From NCBI RefSeq assembly GCF_001179845.1, contig NZ_CVSB01000045.1:1-50000 (forward strand): 50,000 nt of DNA, given 5' to 3'. The stretch is from Candidatus Pelagibacter communis. Its GTDB lineage: Bacteria; Pseudomonadota; Alphaproteobacteria; Pelagibacterales; Pelagibacteraceae. The position numbers were made by a program, and so were the translations under genes. The stretch's first letter is position 1. The number at the start of each line of letters is the position of its first letter. The notes below the pieces were generated by a model. That model was not told where the DNA came from. It saw only the letters and a list, made by a program, of their open reading frames with translations, and made no database searches. Below, piece after piece: positions 41,518 to 50,000 of this stretch.

Positions 41518-42729
41518 ATGAAAACAGTCGTATTAAAATTTGGTGGTACATCTGTAGGAAGCATAGATAGAATAAAAAAAGTATGTAAAATAATTGCTTT
41601 TTATAAAAAGAAAAAAAATAGGATAGTAGTTGTTTCGTCAGCAATGAGTGGTGTGACAAATGAATTGGTAAATAAATCTAAACTGATTAGTAATAATTTT
41701 GATAGAGCAGAATACGATGCACTAGTCTCAACTGGAGAACAAGTTTCTTGTGCACTTATTGCAGGAAGATTAAAACATAATGGGTTTAAATCAAGATCTT
41801 GGACATCTTGGCAATTACCTATTTTAACAGATGGTCCTCATTCAAGTGCAAGAATTAGCTCTGTAGGCATTAAAGAACTGAATAAATATATTAAATCAGG
41901 CGGTATACCCATTATAACTGGTTTTCAAGGTATTAGTAATGATTTTAGAATTACTACTATAGGAAGAAGTGGATCTGATGCAACAGCAATTATGCTTGCA
42001 AAATTTATTAAAGCAGATGAGTGTATAATATATACTGATGTAGATGGAGTTTATACTACAGACCCAAGGCAATATAACAAAGCTAAAAAAATTAAAAAAA
42101 TATTTTATGATGAAATGTTAGAGATGGCATCTCTTGGCTCAAAAGTAATGCAGCCTACTTCAGTTCAGGATGCAAAGTTAAATAAAATTGATATTAAAGT
42201 TAAATCCTCTTTTGTTGCAAAGAGTGGAACTTTAATAACAGGTTCAAAAAAGATTTTTAGTAATCAAATTATAACTGGAATTTCTTCAACTAAAAATGAT
42301 GCCAAAATTACAATTGTAGGAGTTAAGGACAGACCTGGAGTGGCGGCATCAATTTTTAGACCATTATCAAAGAATTTAATTAATGTTGATATGGTTGTTC
42401 AAAATATCTCTCAAAATGGAAAAGAAACAGATTTAACATTTACAATTAAGTCTGAGGATTTGAAAAAAACTGAGAGATTAATTAAAAAAAATAAGTCAAT
42501 ATCATATAAAAAATTGTCTTTTGATAAAGATTTATCAAAAGTTTCTATAATTGGAGTAGGAATGATAACTACACCTGGAATAACTTATAGGATGTTTCAA
42601 GCTTTAGCTTTAAAAAAAATAAATATTCTTGTTATATCTACTTCTGAAATTAAAATTTCAGTACTTATTTCCTCTAAGAATGTTAAAAAAGCTATAGCGG
42701 TCTTACATAAAGAATTTAAATTAGACTAA
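41518..42729 (+). CDS. lysC: Aspartate kinase
   Basis: 403 residues. It phosphorylates aspartate for lysine, threonine and methionine synthesis. The catalytic domain begins [12 protein letters not shown], then [43 protein letters not shown] near residue 145 (most relatives have GRGGSD) and [13 protein letters not shown] near 173. Two ACT domains follow from about 265, including [14 protein letters not shown] and [19 protein letters not shown], the sites for feedback by lysine and threonine. ispG starts four bases after the stop, where other alphaproteobacteria often have ptsP. Confidence 0.95.
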   Translation: MKTVVLKFGGTSVGSIDRIKKVCKIIAFYKKKKNRIVVVSSAMSGVTNELVNKSKLISNNFDRAEYDALVSTGEQVSCALIAGRLKHNGFKSRSWTSWQLPILTDGPHSSARISSVGIKELNKYIKSGGIPIITGFQGISNDFRITTIGRSGSDATAIMLAKFIKADECIIYTDVDGVYTTDPRQYNKAKKIKKIFYDEMLEMASLGSKVMQPTSVQDAKLNKIDIKVKSSFVAKSGTLITGSKKIFSNQIITGISSTKNDAKITIVGVKDRPGVAASIFRPLSKNLINVDMVVQNISQNGKETDLTFTIKSEDLKKTERLIKKNKSISYKKLSFDKDLSKVSIIGVGMITTPGITYRMFQALALKKINILVISTSEIKISVLISSKNVKKAIAVLHKEFKLD

Positions 42730-42733
42730 TTTT

Positions 42734-43831
42734 ATGAGCCTTAGGCCTTTTAGAAATATTGATAGAAAAAAAACTAAAGTAATTCATGTAGGTGATGTAA
42801 AAGTTGGAGGAAATAATCCAATTTCAGTTCAATCTATGACCAATACATTGACAACTGATGTGTCAGCTACAATAAAACAAATTCAAGAAATTCATGAGGA
42901 AGGTGCTGATATTGTAAGAGTGTCTTGTCCAGATGAAGATTCGTCAAAAGCTTTAAAAGAAATCACCAAAAATGTTCAAATCCCTGTAATTGCTGATATT
43001 CATTTTCATTATAAAAGAGCTATTGAAGCTGCGGAGAATGGCGCAAAGTGTTTAAGAATAAATCCAGGAAATATTGGAGATAAAAAAAAAATTCATGATG
43101 TTTTAAAAGCTGCAAAAGATAATGATTGTTCAATTAGAATAGGCGTTAATGCTGGATCTTTAGAAAGAGATATTCTTGAAAAATATAAAGAACCTTGTCC
43201 AGAGGCATTAGTAGAAAGTGCTTTGAGAAATATAAAAATTTTAGAGGATGAAGATTTTTTTAATTTTAAAGTAAGTGTTAAATCTTCAGATGTATTTTTG
43301 TCAATTGCAGCTTACAGACAACTTTCTAAGGTCATGAATTATCCATTACATTTAGGAATAACAGAAGCAGGAGGCTTTGTTACTGGCAGTGTTAAGTCTG
43401 CCATAGGTCTTGGATCACTACTCTTAGATGGTATTGGTGACACCATAAGAGTATCTTTATCTGATGATCCTGTAAAAGAAGTTAAAATTGGAAATGAAAT
43501 TTTAAAATCGTTGGGATTAAGAAACAGAGGAGTAAAAATTATATCTTGCCCATCATGTGCAAGGCAGGCTTTCCAAGTAATTGATACAGTAAAAATACTA
43601 GAGGAAAAATTATCCCATATAAAAACCCCAATAACACTATCTATTATTGGCTGTGTTGTGAATGGCCCAGGTGAAGCTGCCTTGACAGATATTGGCATAA
43701 CAGGCGGTGGAAAAGGAAATAATATGCTTTATTTATCAGGTATTCAAAGTGAAAAAGTTTTAACTAGCGAGATAATAAATAAAGTAATTTCAGAAGTTGA
43801 AAAAAAGGCAGCAGAAATAGAAAATAAATAA
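42734..43831 (+). CDS. ispG: 4-hydroxy-3-methylbut-2-enyl diphosphate synthase
   Basis: 365 residues, the bacterial GcpE type. It converts MEcPP to HMBPP in the non-mevalonate isoprenoid route with a [4Fe-4S] cluster. The barrel part has [42 protein letters not shown] and [11 protein letters not shown]. The cluster ligands are in [12 protein letters not shown] near residue 267 and [12 protein letters not shown] near 305. It is preceded by lysC (four bases) and followed by prfA (four bases), so it is inside a polycistronic run. Confidence 0.95.
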   Translation: MSLRPFRNIDRKKTKVIHVGDVKVGGNNPISVQSMTNTLTTDVSATIKQIQEIHEEGADIVRVSCPDEDSSKALKEITKNVQIPVIADIHFHYKRAIEAAENGAKCLRINPGNIGDKKKIHDVLKAAKDNDCSIRIGVNAGSLERDILEKYKEPCPEALVESALRNIKILEDEDFFNFKVSVKSSDVFLSIAAYRQLSKVMNYPLHLGITEAGGFVTGSVKSAIGLGSLLLDGIGDTIRVSLSDDPVKEVKIGNEILKSLGLRNRGVKIISCPSCARQAFQVIDTVKILEEKLSHIKTPITLSIIGCVVNGPGEAALTDIGITGGGKGNNMLYLSGIQSEKVLTSEIINKVISEVEKKAAEIENK

Positions 43832-43835
43832 AAAA

Positions 43836-44909
43836 ATGATTCCATCAAAAACAATCGAAGAGCTAATTGAAAAACATTCTTCTTTAGAAAAAGAACTTTC
43901 TTCAGGGGAAATAGATAAAAAATTGTTTGCAGAAAAATCTAAAGAGTATTCAGACATTAACGAAATTATAGATGTTGCAAAAAAACATATCTCTTTTGAT
44001 AAAGATAAACAGGAATTAGAGAAAATTCTAAATGATCAAACATCAGATGATGAGCTAAAAAAAATGGCCGAAATAGAATTAGCTGATTTAAATTCACATC
44101 ATGAAATTCATGAAAAAAAATTAAAATTATTTTTATTACCAAAAGATGAAGCGGATAAAAAAAATGCGATTATTGAAATTAGAGCAGGAACTGGTGGTTT
44201 AGAGGCAAGTTTGTTTGCTTCTGACTTATTTAAGATGTATGAAAAAGTTAGTCATAAAAAAAGATGGACTTTAGAATTAATTTCAATTTCAAGAAGTGAT
44301 GCTGGAGGTTTAAAAGAAGTTATAGCCTCTATTAAAGGAAGAAATATTTATTCTACATTAAAATATGAAAGTGGAGTACATAGAGTTCAAAGAGTTCCAG
44401 ACACAGAAACTCAAGGAAGAGTTCATACATCGGCAGCAACAGTAGCTGTATTGCCTGAGGCCGAGGAAGTTGACTTAAAGATCAACGACTCTGATCTAAG
44501 AATTGATGTTTTTAGAGCAGGAGGTCCAGGTGGACAATCGGTTAACACAACAGATAGTGCAGTTAGAATTACTCATATACCAACAGGTTTATCTGTATCT
44601 CAACAAGATGAAAAATCACAACATAAAAATAAAGCCAAAGGCATGAAAATTTTAAGAGCACGTTTATATGAATTGGAAAGGTCAAGAATAGAACAAGAAA
44701 GATCTCAAGATCGTAAGACAAAAATTGGTACCGGAGACAGATCAGAAAGAATAAGAACTTATAACTTTCCTCAAGGAAGAGTTACAGATCATAGAATAAA
44801 TTTAACCCTTCATAAATTAGATGAATTTTTAGAAGGAGAAGCATTTGATGAAATGATTGAATCTTTGACACTACAAGCACAAGAGGAAAGTCTTAGCAAC
44901 TTAAAATAA
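43836..44909 (+). CDS. prfA: Peptide chain release factor 1
   Basis: 357 residues. RF1 ends translation at UAA and UAG. The catalytic loop [17 protein letters not shown] is near residue 230, and the codon-reading P-x-T region is [20 protein letters not shown] near 185, with Pro-Asp-Thr in place of the more common Pro-Ala-Thr or Pro-Val-Thr. The N-terminal alpha-helical domain is slightly Lys-rich. prmC, whose product methylates the GGQ Gln, follows after three bases, the classical pairing. Confidence 0.96.
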   Translation: MIPSKTIEELIEKHSSLEKELSSGEIDKKLFAEKSKEYSDINEIIDVAKKHISFDKDKQELEKILNDQTSDDELKKMAEIELADLNSHHEIHEKKLKLFLLPKDEADKKNAIIEIRAGTGGLEASLFASDLFKMYEKVSHKKRWTLELISISRSDAGGLKEVIASIKGRNIYSTLKYESGVHRVQRVPDTETQGRVHTSAATVAVLPEAEEVDLKINDSDLRIDVFRAGGPGGQSVNTTDSAVRITHIPTGLSVSQQDEKSQHKNKAKGMKILRARLYELERSRIEQERSQDRKTKIGTGDRSERIRTYNFPQGRVTDHRINLTLHKLDEFLEGEAFDEMIESLTLQAQEESLSNLK

Positions 44910-44912
44910 TAT

Positions 44913-45755
44913 ATGAATATTAATTTGGCTATTAATGAGGGTTCGAAAATTTTAAAGAGTAAATTTATACCTAACTCAATATTAGATGCTGAAATTTTAA
45001 TGGCAAAAATAATTAATAAAGATAGAAATTATATTTTACTCAATTCCAGTAATTCAATTAATAAAAATGATTTAAATAATTTTTATAAGTTAATTGAGCA
45101 GAGATCTTTGGGATACCCGCTAGCATACTTAACTAAAAAAAAGTCTTTTTGGGATTCAGAGTTTTTTATTACAAAAGATATATTAATACCAAGGCCTGAT
45201 ACAGAGTTGGTTGTTGAAAATATATTAAGATTAACAAAACAAAAAAGTAAAATTAATATTTTAGATATTGGCGTTGGTTCAGGCTGTATTATTGTTTCAA
45301 TTTTAAAGGAGAGAGAAAATTTTCGTGGAACTGGCATAGATTTAAGTAAAAAATGTTTAATTATAAGTAAAAAAAATGCAGTAGCTCACAAAGTTAGTTC
45401 TAGATTAAAATTATATAAATCAGATGTTGACAAATTCAATTTAGGTAAATATGATTTAATTGTTTCTAATCCTCCTTATATTAAAAAACATAAATTAAAA
45501 TATTTGGAAAGAGATGTTGCTGAGTTTGAACCAAGACTAGCTTTAGACGGTGGATTGGATGGTTTATCAGAAATCAGAAAAGTAATTAAAAAATCCTCTG
45601 AACTGATAAAAAAAAACGGGAAACTAATTTTAGAGATCGGATTTGATCAAAAAAATAAAGTTATTAATTTATTAAAAAAAGAAGGTTTTTATATAGATAG
45701 CACTCAAAAAGATCTTGCAAATAATGATAGATGTATAGTCAGCACAAAAATATAA
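44913..45755 (+). CDS. prmC: Release factor glutamine N5-methyltransferase
   Basis: 280 residues. It methylates the GGQ glutamine of release factors. An N-terminal helical domain ends at the RSLGYPLAYLTKKKSFW segment. The SAM domain begins DILIPRPDTELVVE, then ILDIGVGSGCIIVSIL near residue 118, the catalytic SNPPYIKK near 185, and EPRLALDGGLDGL near 208. It lies directly after its substrate gene prfA. Confidence 0.95.
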   Translation: MNINLAINEGSKILKSKFIPNSILDAEILMAKIINKDRNYILLNSSNSINKNDLNNFYKLIEQRSLGYPLAYLTKKKSFWDSEFFITKDILIPRPDTELVVENILRLTKQKSKINILDIGVGSGCIIVSILKERENFRGTGIDLSKKCLIISKKNAVAHKVSSRLKLYKSDVDKFNLGKYDLIVSNPPYIKKHKLKYLERDVAEFEPRLALDGGLDGLSEIRKVIKKSSELIKKNGKLILEIGFDQKNKVINLLKKEGFYIDSTQKDLANNDRCIVSTKI

Positions 45756-45766
45756 TCAATTAAATC

Positions 45767-46222
45767 ATGGTAACATTTAGAAATAACAACAATAATAACA
45801 ATAGAAGAAGTGGTTTTAGAAGAAATATAAGAAATTTTAAATCAAATGGCGAGAATTCAAAATTTGCTCCCAACTTTTCAAATAATGAAAATTTTAAAAG
45901 AAAGTCCCCAGGACGAAATAATCACAATGCTCCAAAGTTAATTGAAAAATATAACGATTTAGCTAGAGAGGCCCTTTCAAATGGGGATAAAATTTTATCT
46001 GAGAATTATTTACAGCACGCAGATCACTTCACTAGAATACTTAATGAAAGAGAAAGTTTTAGGAGAGATAAATTTTTAGAAAATAAATCTGAAAATAATT
46101 CTGAAATTTCTGAAGAAAATATAGAAAATTCAGAAAAAAATTCTGCTAAAGATCTAGAAAACAATCCTAATGATAAAAATAAAATTCAAAAAGATTCAAA
46201 ATCCCAACTAGAAATAATTTAA
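45767..46222 (+). CDS. DUF4167 family protein
   Basis: 151 residues. The N-terminus is low-complexity Asn/Arg (NNNNNNNRRSGFRRN), then a conserved core APKLIEKYNDLAREALSNGD and KILSENYLQHADHFTRILNE, which closely fits the DUF4167 pattern (IxEKYxxLARDAxSSGDxVxAENYxQHAEHYxR). The tail is Glu/Asn/Lys-rich and likely disordered. The prfA-prmC-DUF4167 order is alphaproteobacterial. RNA binding is a guess from the basic, disordered N-terminus. Its end overlaps the M23 peptidase end by four bases. Confidence 0.85.
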   Translation: MVTFRNNNNNNNRRSGFRRNIRNFKSNGENSKFAPNFSNNENFKRKSPGRNNHNAPKLIEKYNDLAREALSNGDKILSENYLQHADHFTRILNERESFRRDKFLENKSENNSEISEENIENSEKNSAKDLENNPNDKNKIQKDSKSQLEII

Positions 46223-47511
46223 TTTATTCCAAGTATTTTTTCCGATTTAAGGACGTCTAGCTTGATTTTTTCAGTTTCAAATAATTTTCTTTCTTTACCT
46301 TTTAAGATTTTACCCGAGGGAAGTTTTAATTTTTGTGAATTAACTTTTTTTCCATTTACTATCACTTCATAATGTAAATGTGGGCCAGTAGATTTACCTG
46401 TTGATCCAACATAACCAATAGTTTGACCCTGTTTAACTCTTACTCCAGATTTTATACCTCTAGCAAATTTTGACATATGAGCATAAACAGTTTGATATGT
46501 TGAGTTGTGTTTAATTTTTACACAGTTACCCCCTCCACCACACCATCCAGCTTTTTTAACAATGCCATCACCTGACGCCATTATGGGAGTTCCCATAGGG
46601 GCAGCAAAATCTGTTCCCCGATGCATTTTGTTGTAACCATCAATAGGATGTTTTCGCATTCCAAATGGAGAAGATAGCCTTGCTCCATTAATTGGAGTTT
46701 TCATTAAAGCTTTTTTTACACTTTTACCATTTTTGTCATAGTGCCCTTGACTATCATTAAAGTCAAAATAATATAAATTATTATCCTGTCCGCTTAGCTT
46801 AAGGTTTGCAAAAAGAATTTCTCCAGTTTCAGAAATCTCATTTTTTTCATTTAAGAAAATTTCATACATAATTTGAAATTTATCATTTTTTCTAATATCT
46901 CTTTGAAAATCAACTTGGAAACCATAAATCCCTGCAAATTCTATAATTATATTTGCTGGTATTTTTTGATCGGTGGCTGCTTTGTATAAACTTTGTTCAA
47001 TTAAGTTTTCTTTGTAAATAATTTCTTTTTCTAATTTAATCGAGACAACTTCTTTTCTAAAATTATCTTGTTGAATGTTTCTTTTTAGATAAATCTTTTG
47101 AGTGTTTGAAACCTGATATATAAATTCTTCAATTTTATTATTAGTTTTATTAAGACTAAACTGAATTATCTGTTTTGTATTTAACTTATTAAGATTAACT
47201 TTTTTTTTAAGGGAATTTTTAATTTTATTTATTTCAGATTTTTCAATTGAATAGCTCTCTAATATTTTATCAAAAGTTTCTCCAGCTCTTATCTTATGTT
47301 TAACTTTTTTATATTTTGGTTCAAGATTGTCTATTAAGTGACTTAAAGTTTTTTTAAAGTAAATGTTATTTATAAAATTATTGTAAGCTTTATCATTTAA
47401 ACTTTTTTTATAGTTAAAATAACTTGTAAAAGTTGCTGTAATAAAAATTAAGATTATGAGACCGAAAATTTCAAAATTTTTTTTAATTTTATTTTGTAAA
47501 TTTTTAAGCAT
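46219..47511 (-). CDS. M23 family peptidoglycan endopeptidase
   Basis: 430 residues from the ATG at 47511; a TTG seven codons upstream is possible. An N-terminal membrane helix (FEIFGLIILIFITATFTSYF) is followed by a LysM/OapA-like segment (KHKIRAGETFDKILESYSI), a middle domain, and a zinc metallopeptidase domain with SSPFGMRKHPIDGYNKMHRG, the H-x3-D metal site HRGTD near residue 297, GWCGGGGNCVKIKH and HLHYEV near 375. It likely cuts peptide cross-bridges during growth or division, like MepM. A C-terminal extension of about 40 residues follows. The 3' neighbour on the other strand overlaps. Confidence 0.92.
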   Translation of the reverse strand: MLKNLQNKIKKNFEIFGLIILIFITATFTSYFNYKKSLNDKAYNNFINNIYFKKTLSHLIDNLEPKYKKVKHKIRAGETFDKILESYSIEKSEINKIKNSLKKKVNLNKLNTKQIIQFSLNKTNNKIEEFIYQVSNTQKIYLKRNIQQDNFRKEVVSIKLEKEIIYKENLIEQSLYKAATDQKIPANIIIEFAGIYGFQVDFQRDIRKNDKFQIMYEIFLNEKNEISETGEILFANLKLSGQDNNLYYFDFNDSQGHYDKNGKSVKKALMKTPINGARLSSPFGMRKHPIDGYNKMHRGTDFAAPMGTPIMASGDGIVKKAGWCGGGGNCVKIKHNSTYQTVYAHMSKFARGIKSGVRVKQGQTIGYVGSTGKSTGPHLHYEVIVNGKKVNSQKLKLPSGKILKGKERKLFETEKIKLDVLKSEKILGIN

Positions 47512-47850
47512 ATATTTATAATAGACGTTCAATTATTAGTTTAGAGGTAGATAAAAATCAAAAAAAACCCTTTAAAATACTGTATTTTTGTTATTTTTTT
47601 TGCTCTTAAATGCTTGATTTCCATTAATTTTAGCCTATAAGCACTGAACTTTCTCAATAAAATTATTGTTTAAACAATAAATTAGTGAGGATTATTGAGC
47701 CTTTTTTGCTCAATTAGCTATTTTAAAAGTTAAAAATTTAAGAAGAGAAGTGTGGACGGTTAAGGTTACCAAAAATTTGTCGTACACACTTCAATCACAT
47801 ATAAATTTTATTCTTAGAATTTATATGGAAGCTAGTGTGCGCCGTTTTTA
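47512..47850 (+). promoter_or_regulatory. rRNA operon promoter and structured leader
   Basis: No gene is seen here. A candidate promoter is TTGATT (47614-47619) with TATAAG (47636-47641), spacer 16. Downstream lie CTCAATAA/TTATTGAG (about 47653-47660 with 47692-47699) enclosing a perfect 18-base palindrome at 47663-47680, a second hairpin ATTGAGC/GCTCAAT (47694-47714), GAAGTGTG/CACACTTC (47747-47754 with 47785-47792) and ATATAAATT/AATTTATAT (47799-47826). TGCTCTTAAA at 47601 and TGCTCAATTA at 47707 resemble boxA antitermination sites; the first lies upstream of the proposed promoter, so it would need an earlier start. Confidence 0.55.
47740..47763 (+). repeat. 5' arm of the 16S precursor processing stem
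   Basis: This 24-base arm begins AAGAAGAGAA and contains GGACGGT. Its inverted partner lies at 49376-49399 after 16S (read in reverse complement as AAGAAGAGAA, four mismatched bases, then GGACGGT). Together they form a long stem around 16S, as needed for RNase III cleavage of pre-rRNA. Confidence 0.8.
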
Positions 47851-49324
<1,474 letters not shown>

Positions 49325-49375
49325 CTAAGGATGAATGAAAGTAAAATTTCATTCTAAATAATATACAGGATAATG

Positions 49376-49399
49376 TTGACCGTCCTCATTTCTCTTCTT
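49376..49399 (+). repeat. 3' arm of the 16S precursor processing stem
   Basis: Inverted partner of 47740-47763, reading ACCGTCC and then TTCTCTTCTT. Between the 16S end and this arm is a small hairpin GAATGAAA/TTTCATTC (49333-49354). Pairing of the two arms would bring both ends of 16S together for cleavage. Confidence 0.8.
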
Positions 49400-49421
49400 G
49401 AATAGTGTTTCTCTTGCATGG

Positions 49422-49498
49422 GGGCCGGTAGCTCAGTTGGTTAGAGCACACCCTTGATAAGGGTGGGGTCGAAAGTTCGAGTCTTTCTCGGCCCACCA
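49422..49498 (+). tRNA. tRNA-Ile (GAT anticodon)
   Basis: Spacer tRNA with acceptor GGGCCGG/TCGGCCC, anticodon loop TTGATAA (GAT, isoleucine), T loop TTCGAGT and encoded CCA. It lies in the 16S-23S spacer in the common bacterial Ile-Ala order. Confidence 0.97.
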
Positions 49499-49510
49499 AT
49501 TTAAGATCAT

Positions 49511-49586
49511 GGGGGATTAGCTCAGCTGGGAGAGCGCCTGATTTGCATTCAGGAGGTCAGCGGTTCGATCCCGCTATCCTCCACCA
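49511..49586 (+). tRNA. tRNA-Ala (TGC anticodon)
   Basis: Acceptor GGGGGAT/ATCCTCC contains the G3-U70 pair that specifies alanine. The anticodon loop TTTGCAT gives TGC, and CCA is encoded. It lies 12 bases after tRNA-Ile. Confidence 0.97.
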
Positions 49587-49643
49587 AAACACTTAGTTAT
49601 AAAAAATCGTAAAAATTAATAATTAATATCAATATCTATATCC

Positions 49644-49712
49644 GAACATTAGTAATGTTATTAGCTAATGTTCAAAATAAAAATTTGATTCAACACAGAA
49701 TTTTTTTCTGTG
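49644..49712 (+). other. Hairpins in the tRNA-Ala/23S spacer
   Basis: Two inverted repeats lie just before 23S: GAACATTAG (49644-49652) with CTAATGTTC (49665-49673), and CACAGAA (49694-49700) with TTCTGTG (49706-49712) around a T5 loop. They are probably processing signals of the rRNA precursor. The 3' partner region of the 23S processing stem is outside the window. Confidence 0.5.
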
Positions 49713-49716
49713 CATA

Positions 49717-50000
49717 AATCAAGCGTTTAAGGGCGTGTAGTGGATGCCTTGGCACTGAAAGCCGATGAAGGACGTGATATACTGCGATAAGTTTCGGGGA
49801 GCTGTATGTAAGTTTTGATCCGAAAATTTCCGAATGGGGAAACCCACCACTTTATGTGGTACTTTAAACTGAATACATAGGTTTAAAGAGACAACCTGGA
49901 GAACTGAAACATCTAAGTAACCAGAGGAAAAGAAATCAATTGAGATTCCGTTAGTAGTGGCGAGCGAACGCGGACTAGGCCAGTAGTTTTGTTAAAAAAA
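49717..50000 (+). rRNA. rrl: 23S ribosomal RNA, 5' part
   Basis: The 5' end is recognised from AAGCG...GTGGATGCCTTGGCA, then GCCGATGAAGGACGTG near position 45, GGGGAAACCCACC near 125 and AGTAGTGGCGAGCGAACGCG near 240, all standard domain I blocks. The gene runs off the end of the window. The start is estimated within a few bases. Confidence 0.96.

Noticed and set aside
45767..45830. Asn-codon repeats in the DUF4167 gene as a tandem repeat or mobile-element trace
   Set aside because: It is an in-frame low-complexity Asn stretch in a recognised protein, typical of that family's disordered N-terminus.

Overview
The window looks like a piece of the streamlined chromosome of a SAR11 (Pelagibacterales) alphaproteobacterium. 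The DNA is very AT-rich, genes are packed with overlaps or gaps of a few bases, and there are no mobile elements. The gene order is alphaproteobacterial: murA-DUF2948-hisD-infA; rpsA-ihfB-pyrF-trpFBA-accD-folC-trxA; cycM-kdsB-pheA; SRP RNA-dnaX-ybaB-recR; ubiG/lysC...prfA-prmC-DUF4167. A tandem glycine riboswitch precedes malate synthase, an arrangement described for SAR11. The 16S sequence and the 16S-tRNA-Ile-tRNA-Ala-23S order agree. This assignment is inference from reading; no search was run.

Layout. 1-830: end of a membrane-protein gene, tRNA-Thr on the minus strand, two small Lys-rich proteins. 825-4922: dcd, murA, DUF2948, hisD, infA, tRNA-Phe, then a cold-shock gene with a terminator. 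5149-8344: tRNA-His, hisS, hisZ and hisG as one tight unit. 8523-12139: rmuC, an MGME1-like PD-(D/E)XK nuclease, an exonuclease I-like protein and thioredoxin. 12136-25612 is mostly minus strand: folC, accD, trpA, trpB, trpF, pyrF, ihfB, rpsA, aroA, lptB, lptC, kdsD, rnd and gcrA, with an NDUFA9-like gene on plus. 25782-30089: argD, argF, cytochrome c, kdsB, pheA. 30134-34959: SRP RNA, dnaX, ybaB, recR and glcB with its riboswitch. 35227-47511: accA, secA, argJ, DUF1178, ubiG, lysC, ispG, prfA, prmC, DUF4167 and an M23 peptidase. 47851-50000: the rRNA operon with a structured leader, 16S, tRNA-Ile, tRNA-Ala and the start of 23S.

How the genes work together. The content is housekeeping and biosynthesis: histidine (hisD, hisZ, hisG), tryptophan (trpFBA), arginine (argJ, argD, argF), the shikimate and phenylalanine routes (aroA, pheA), lysine/threonine entry (lysC), fatty-acid initiation (accA, accD), LPS/Kdo (kdsD, kdsB, lptB, lptC), isoprenoids and quinone (ispG, ubiG), translation, replication and repair.

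The most interesting signals lie inside ordinary-looking genes. A tRNA-His gene ends four bases before the hisS start codon. TrpB has substitutions at catalytic positions. AccA has an added C-terminal membrane helix. An MGME1-like exonuclease sits between rmuC and an ExoI-like gene. A ten-A run in dnaX is followed by early stops in both alternative frames. LptA and Cmk are missing from their usual places. No CRISPR array, prophage, insertion sequence or classical defence system was seen.
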